In this document: one piece after another, positions 12,896 to 15,762 of the stretch
Position numbering within the stretch: position 1 is the stretch's first letter
How the letters are laid out: the number at the start of each line of letters is the position of its first letter
Assembly (NCBI GenBank): GCA_015852425.1
Contig: JAAAIG010000209.1
Span: 1-15,762 of the forward strand
DNA: 15,762 nucleotides
Reading direction: 5' to 3'
Origin: Gryganskiella cystojenkinii
Taxonomy: Eukaryota > Mortierellomycota > Mortierellomycetes > Mortierellales > Mortierellaceae
Position numbers and translations under genes: made by a program
Notes under the pieces: generated by a model
What the model was told of the DNA's origin: nothing
The model's input: only the letters and a program-made list of their open reading frames with translations
Databases searched by the model: none

Positions 12896-15762
12896 ATGTT
12901 CGGTGGAATGAATCGGCATGACCCATATATCGAAGCAAGAATGCCGAGTAATACCACTCTATCATCATCCTCTTCCCCAGCGTCATCGTCCCGTCATCGG
13001 CCTGAATCATTGAAATCCAGGCCTGGATCGGTATCTTCTCGCCCCCAACCCCTTCAGACACAACAGCTTCAACAACAAAAACCACAACAGGGTCATCCCT
13101 TTCAACACCAGCAGCCACTAAATGCCCCTGGTCATTTATCTGTCATGACGGATCAGAGACGACACACTGTTGATTTCTCGAATTGGTCTTCCATGGGGCT
13201 TACCTTTGAACACTTTGCCCCTCTGTCCCAGCAACAGCAACAACAGCAACAGAGTCAACAGAATCAACGATTTCCAACATCATCTACCGAGGATCCTGCG
13301 GGTCCGACTGATCCGAGAACTTATGGACCGTCTCCTTCGTCGACTTCGTCCTCGATCTGGGATAGAAACCACTCTAAAACAGAGAATCTCCAATGCCAAG
13401 GGTCCCTTTCACCTTTGCATTTCAGCAGCGGTAGCAAAGGTGCCGAGGGCCAGAACAAAACGACTATCCTTCATTCATACCGACAACAACAGCAGCATCA
13501 GGGGAACGTACATCTCCATCCACTTGTCGGGAGCACAGAGTTCCCGTCTGGGAATAACAACACCGGTGTTACCAACATTAATGATTTTGGTCGGCGAGCG
13601 TCCATGTCTCAATTATCCTTCTACAGTGGCAAAGGTGGTGGTGACAATGGTCCTTGGGATCAGGTAAGAAAAATTGCCCACCTGCCCTCCCTCTCCCTTT
13701 TGTCTCTCACGCACTCACCACACTCGTCCTAGTCCTCTCTTTTGCTCCTTTTCCCTGTCCCCTGTTTTTCTTCCTTTCTCTGTGCTAACTGTTACCCACC
13801 CCTTGAGAGTCGCCACCAAAAAAAAACAACAAAAAACAAAAAACCTGTGGAAAACCTTCGGACAGCTTCCATGGGAACACAGACTTTTGAACCATTGACA
13901 GCTTTGAATCCTCTCCTTTTCTTTCTTTGTCCGAGGGTTGTGATGTGTGAGTTTTAGTTCTTTCTCAGTCTTTCTATCCTTCATCCTCCCCCTTTTCTGC
14001 GTTGTTTGTTATATTCGGTCGCGGTGAGCTTGGGGAGGTTAGGGGTCTTCATTGGTCTCCGTCACTATGGCTTAAGTGGAGAGGTTTTCTCCTCCCCTCC
14101 CCTCAATTTCACGTTATTTGCCCCCCCTGGTTCTCACACCCTTTCAAGAGCAGCATGCGCTTATGAGAGCCGACGGAAAGAAGGAAAGAGAACGAGAGAG
14201 TGAAATCTCCAGGGGAGGGTCGATCTGATCCTCGAACCTCCCCCTCTGTCACAGCATTCAGATTATTTTTTTGCCCACCCCTCCTGTGCCTCTCATTCTT
14301 ATTTTTTTTTAATTTTATTATACAAACGCCATCGCAACCTCCACACGACCTGCTTGCTACGGTAATTATTCTTTTCCTGGTGTGACCTTCAACTTATTCC
14401 TTTTCTCCTCCTCTCTTTCTTAAGCCAAACGCACTCTACGAAACTGTTTCGTTGTCGGTGCCAATGTCGACCCAACCACAGTCCTCCTGGGATCATCCCG
14501 TAAGTGCAACTCCTGCTGCAGTGGATTTCGGCCGAGATTCGTTCTTGACTATCCGCGATGAGGCTTCTTATGGATCCTCGGATAGCACAGAGCAGATGAA
14601 CACGGTCGATTTTCAACTTGGCCAACAAAGACCATCTACGTCATCTCAACAGCAGCAGGCGCAGCATTATTATACTATGCACCAGGCACCGTCCTCGGCG
14701 TCCGGTCGCAGGAATAGTCGGATCCTGCCCAACCCGATCCAGCCTCCAACGTACCTCAAATTCGGCACGGAGGAATCTCAGATTCAAGGAAATGTTGACT
14801 ACAGTATCGGTCCCCATGATCTCCCACCAACAATGTCATCACACAAGCCAATGAACTTCCACCACAACCTTCAGTCACAGCAGCAAGGCCCTTTCTGCGG
14901 CAGTGCTAGCACAAGTACGACCAGTTTTTCAGACATGGGTCGATCTGAAGAGGACGACTATACAACCACAACGACTTCATCTTCCTCCATGAGTTCGATC
15001 TCGACCATGCCGTCTAATGGTACGTCTGTCCAACATGGTGGGTTTGTCCCCGGGCTCGATACCTGGAGTCGATCTCAATTAGGCATGACTACTGAAAACC
15101 AGAAAAAGATGACCTTTTCGTCGTCGCATTCGAATCTGGATCTTTTGGGACAACGTCGGAATTCAGAATCTGTCCTTCAAGGGCTGGTTTCCTCCGCGGA
15201 TGTCGATTACCTGTCTATGGCTTCGATGTATCGAACATCAACTACAGCGGCGGCAAACGCAGCAGCAACGGCAGCAAGTCCGATCTCCTCCGGTCATTCC
15301 TCTCGGTCCTCTAGTCCACTGGACGGACAGGGAGGATGCAACCTCAATACTCTTGGATCAAATAACTTTCAACACCAACCTGGGATTTCAGTTTCGTACT
15401 TTCGCGATAGTCGTGGCAGTGGCGGTGGACAGGATATGAGAAGAGACCATTCTCTCTCAAGCTTAGAAGAAGAACTCGCCTATGCACCTGCAAGTCATGA
15501 TGATTTTGAGACACCACCTGGCAGTCGGGTTACAGGACCAGGACACAACCGACCTCTGTCAAGTCTTCACCCTCATTTCGCTACAGGACAAGTCGTGGAG
15601 ACCAAACAGGACACGTGTGGGTTGTGCAGCATGCAACCAGCGACTGTACCTCTCGGTATATGCGGACATAGGTAAGAAAGACTCTCTAACGCCTTGTGTG
15701 ATGTCGTCAGCATGCGCATAGTACGGTGTTTGGATGAGCAGACTCTTAACTCCCCCCCCCCC
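12896..15762 (+). CDS. Ser/Gln-rich protein with a partial RING-type zinc finger (runs off the window)
   Basis: Unrecognised gene, incomplete at its 3' end. Exon 1 is 12896-13663 (256 residues) and exon 2 is 14425-15671. They are joined in phase 0 by a 761-nt intron (GTAAGA...CTTAAG). After 15671 a GTAAGA donor opens a further intron that continues past the window end. The visible 671 residues are mostly low-complexity: polyQ at 112-119, Ser-rich blocks and an Ala-rich stretch at 531-540. RRxS/T basophilic-kinase-type motifs occur at 88-91, 233-236, 351-354 and 500-503. TVDF recurs in each exon. The end reads CGLCSMQPATVPLGICGH: Cys654, Cys657, Cys669, His671, matching the first four ligands of a C3HC4 RING (C-x2-C-x11-C-x-H). 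The remaining ligands should lie in the next exon. An E3 ubiquitin ligase is plausible, but other zinc-finger classes are not excluded. The start is the first ATG in the open frame; a second Met follows four codons later. Confidence 0.75.
13664..14424 (+). other. Long (761 nt) intron of the RING-like gene
   Basis: Donor CAG|GTAAGA, acceptor TCTTTCTTAAG|CCA; the exons join as WDQ-PNALYE in phase 0. It is far longer than the other introns here. It contains C/T-rich stretches, A/T homopolymers and no convincing coding exon. The downstream acceptor was chosen because the frame opens there and continues to the zinc finger. Confidence 0.6.
15752..15762 (+). repeat. Poly-C run at window end
   Basis: The window ends in 11 consecutive C. 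With the CT microsatellite at base 1, both ends lie in sequence that is hard to assemble, so this may be a complete short contig. Confidence 0.85.

Noticed and set aside
14221..14245. GGTTCGAGG on the minus strand, like a tRNA B box
   Set aside because: The two final C of the B box are missing, and there is no A box, anticodon arm or acceptor stem at the right spacing.
1..15762. Transposons, insertion sequences, CRISPR arrays, prophage or secondary-metabolite cluster
   Set aside because: No transposase, integrase, reverse transcriptase, long terminal repeat, regularly spaced repeat or grouped biosynthetic enzymes were seen. The only metabolic gene is a single oxygenase.

Overview
This window looks like nuclear DNA of a filamentous, early-diverging fungus, most likely Mucoromycota and probably Mortierellales. 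That assignment is inferred, not searched. The signs are spliced genes with many short GT-AG introns (92-149 nt is typical), C/T-rich leaders, CTAAC/CTAAT-like branch sites, Gln/Ser/Asn-rich low-complexity inserts, and unmistakably eukaryotic proteins (eS28, NPR2/NPRL2, SGF73/ataxin-7). I see no bacterial operons, CRISPR arrays, transposons, tRNAs or rRNAs.

Layout. (1) 1-60 is a CT microsatellite that runs straight into a small, unrecognised multi-pass membrane-protein gene (61-877, +), whose reading frame changes near 139-190. (2) 1651-2354 (+) is RPS28, the 40S protein eS28, in three exons, the first a tiny tentative one. (3) 2593-5285 (-) is NPR2, the GATOR1/SEACIT subunit that restrains TORC1, in six exons whose junctions I could place by matching the NPRL2 family. 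(4) 6606-8157 (+) is a two-exon membrane-bound oxygenase of the mpaB/latex-clearing-protein family (DUF2236). (5) 8372-10355 (+) is SGF73/ataxin-7 of the SAGA deubiquitinase module, in seven exons joined by six phase-1 introns. (6) 12896 to beyond the window end (+) is a large, Ser/Gln-rich, unrecognised protein whose third exon would complete a RING-type zinc finger. RPS28 and NPR2 converge, with 238 bp between stop codons. NPR2 and the oxygenase diverge from a 1.3-kb shared upstream region.

The genes do not form a pathway cluster. Two (eS28 and NPR2) relate to growth and TORC1 signalling, one to chromatin, one to oxidative metabolism, and one probably to ubiquitin signalling. The oxygenase has no biosynthetic neighbours here.

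I found no wholly new system. The points most worth checking are: a hairpin in RPS28 intron 1 that would bury the likely branch point; a perfect 12-bp in-frame duplication in the conserved core of eS28; a repeat-plus-hairpin downstream of RPS28; a 15-bp inverted repeat carrying two PACE-like GGTGGCAAA sites around a palindromic CRE in the SGF73 promoter; an M-box in front of NPR2; a stop-free in-frame intron in SGF73; and repeated RRxS/T motifs in the RING-like protein.
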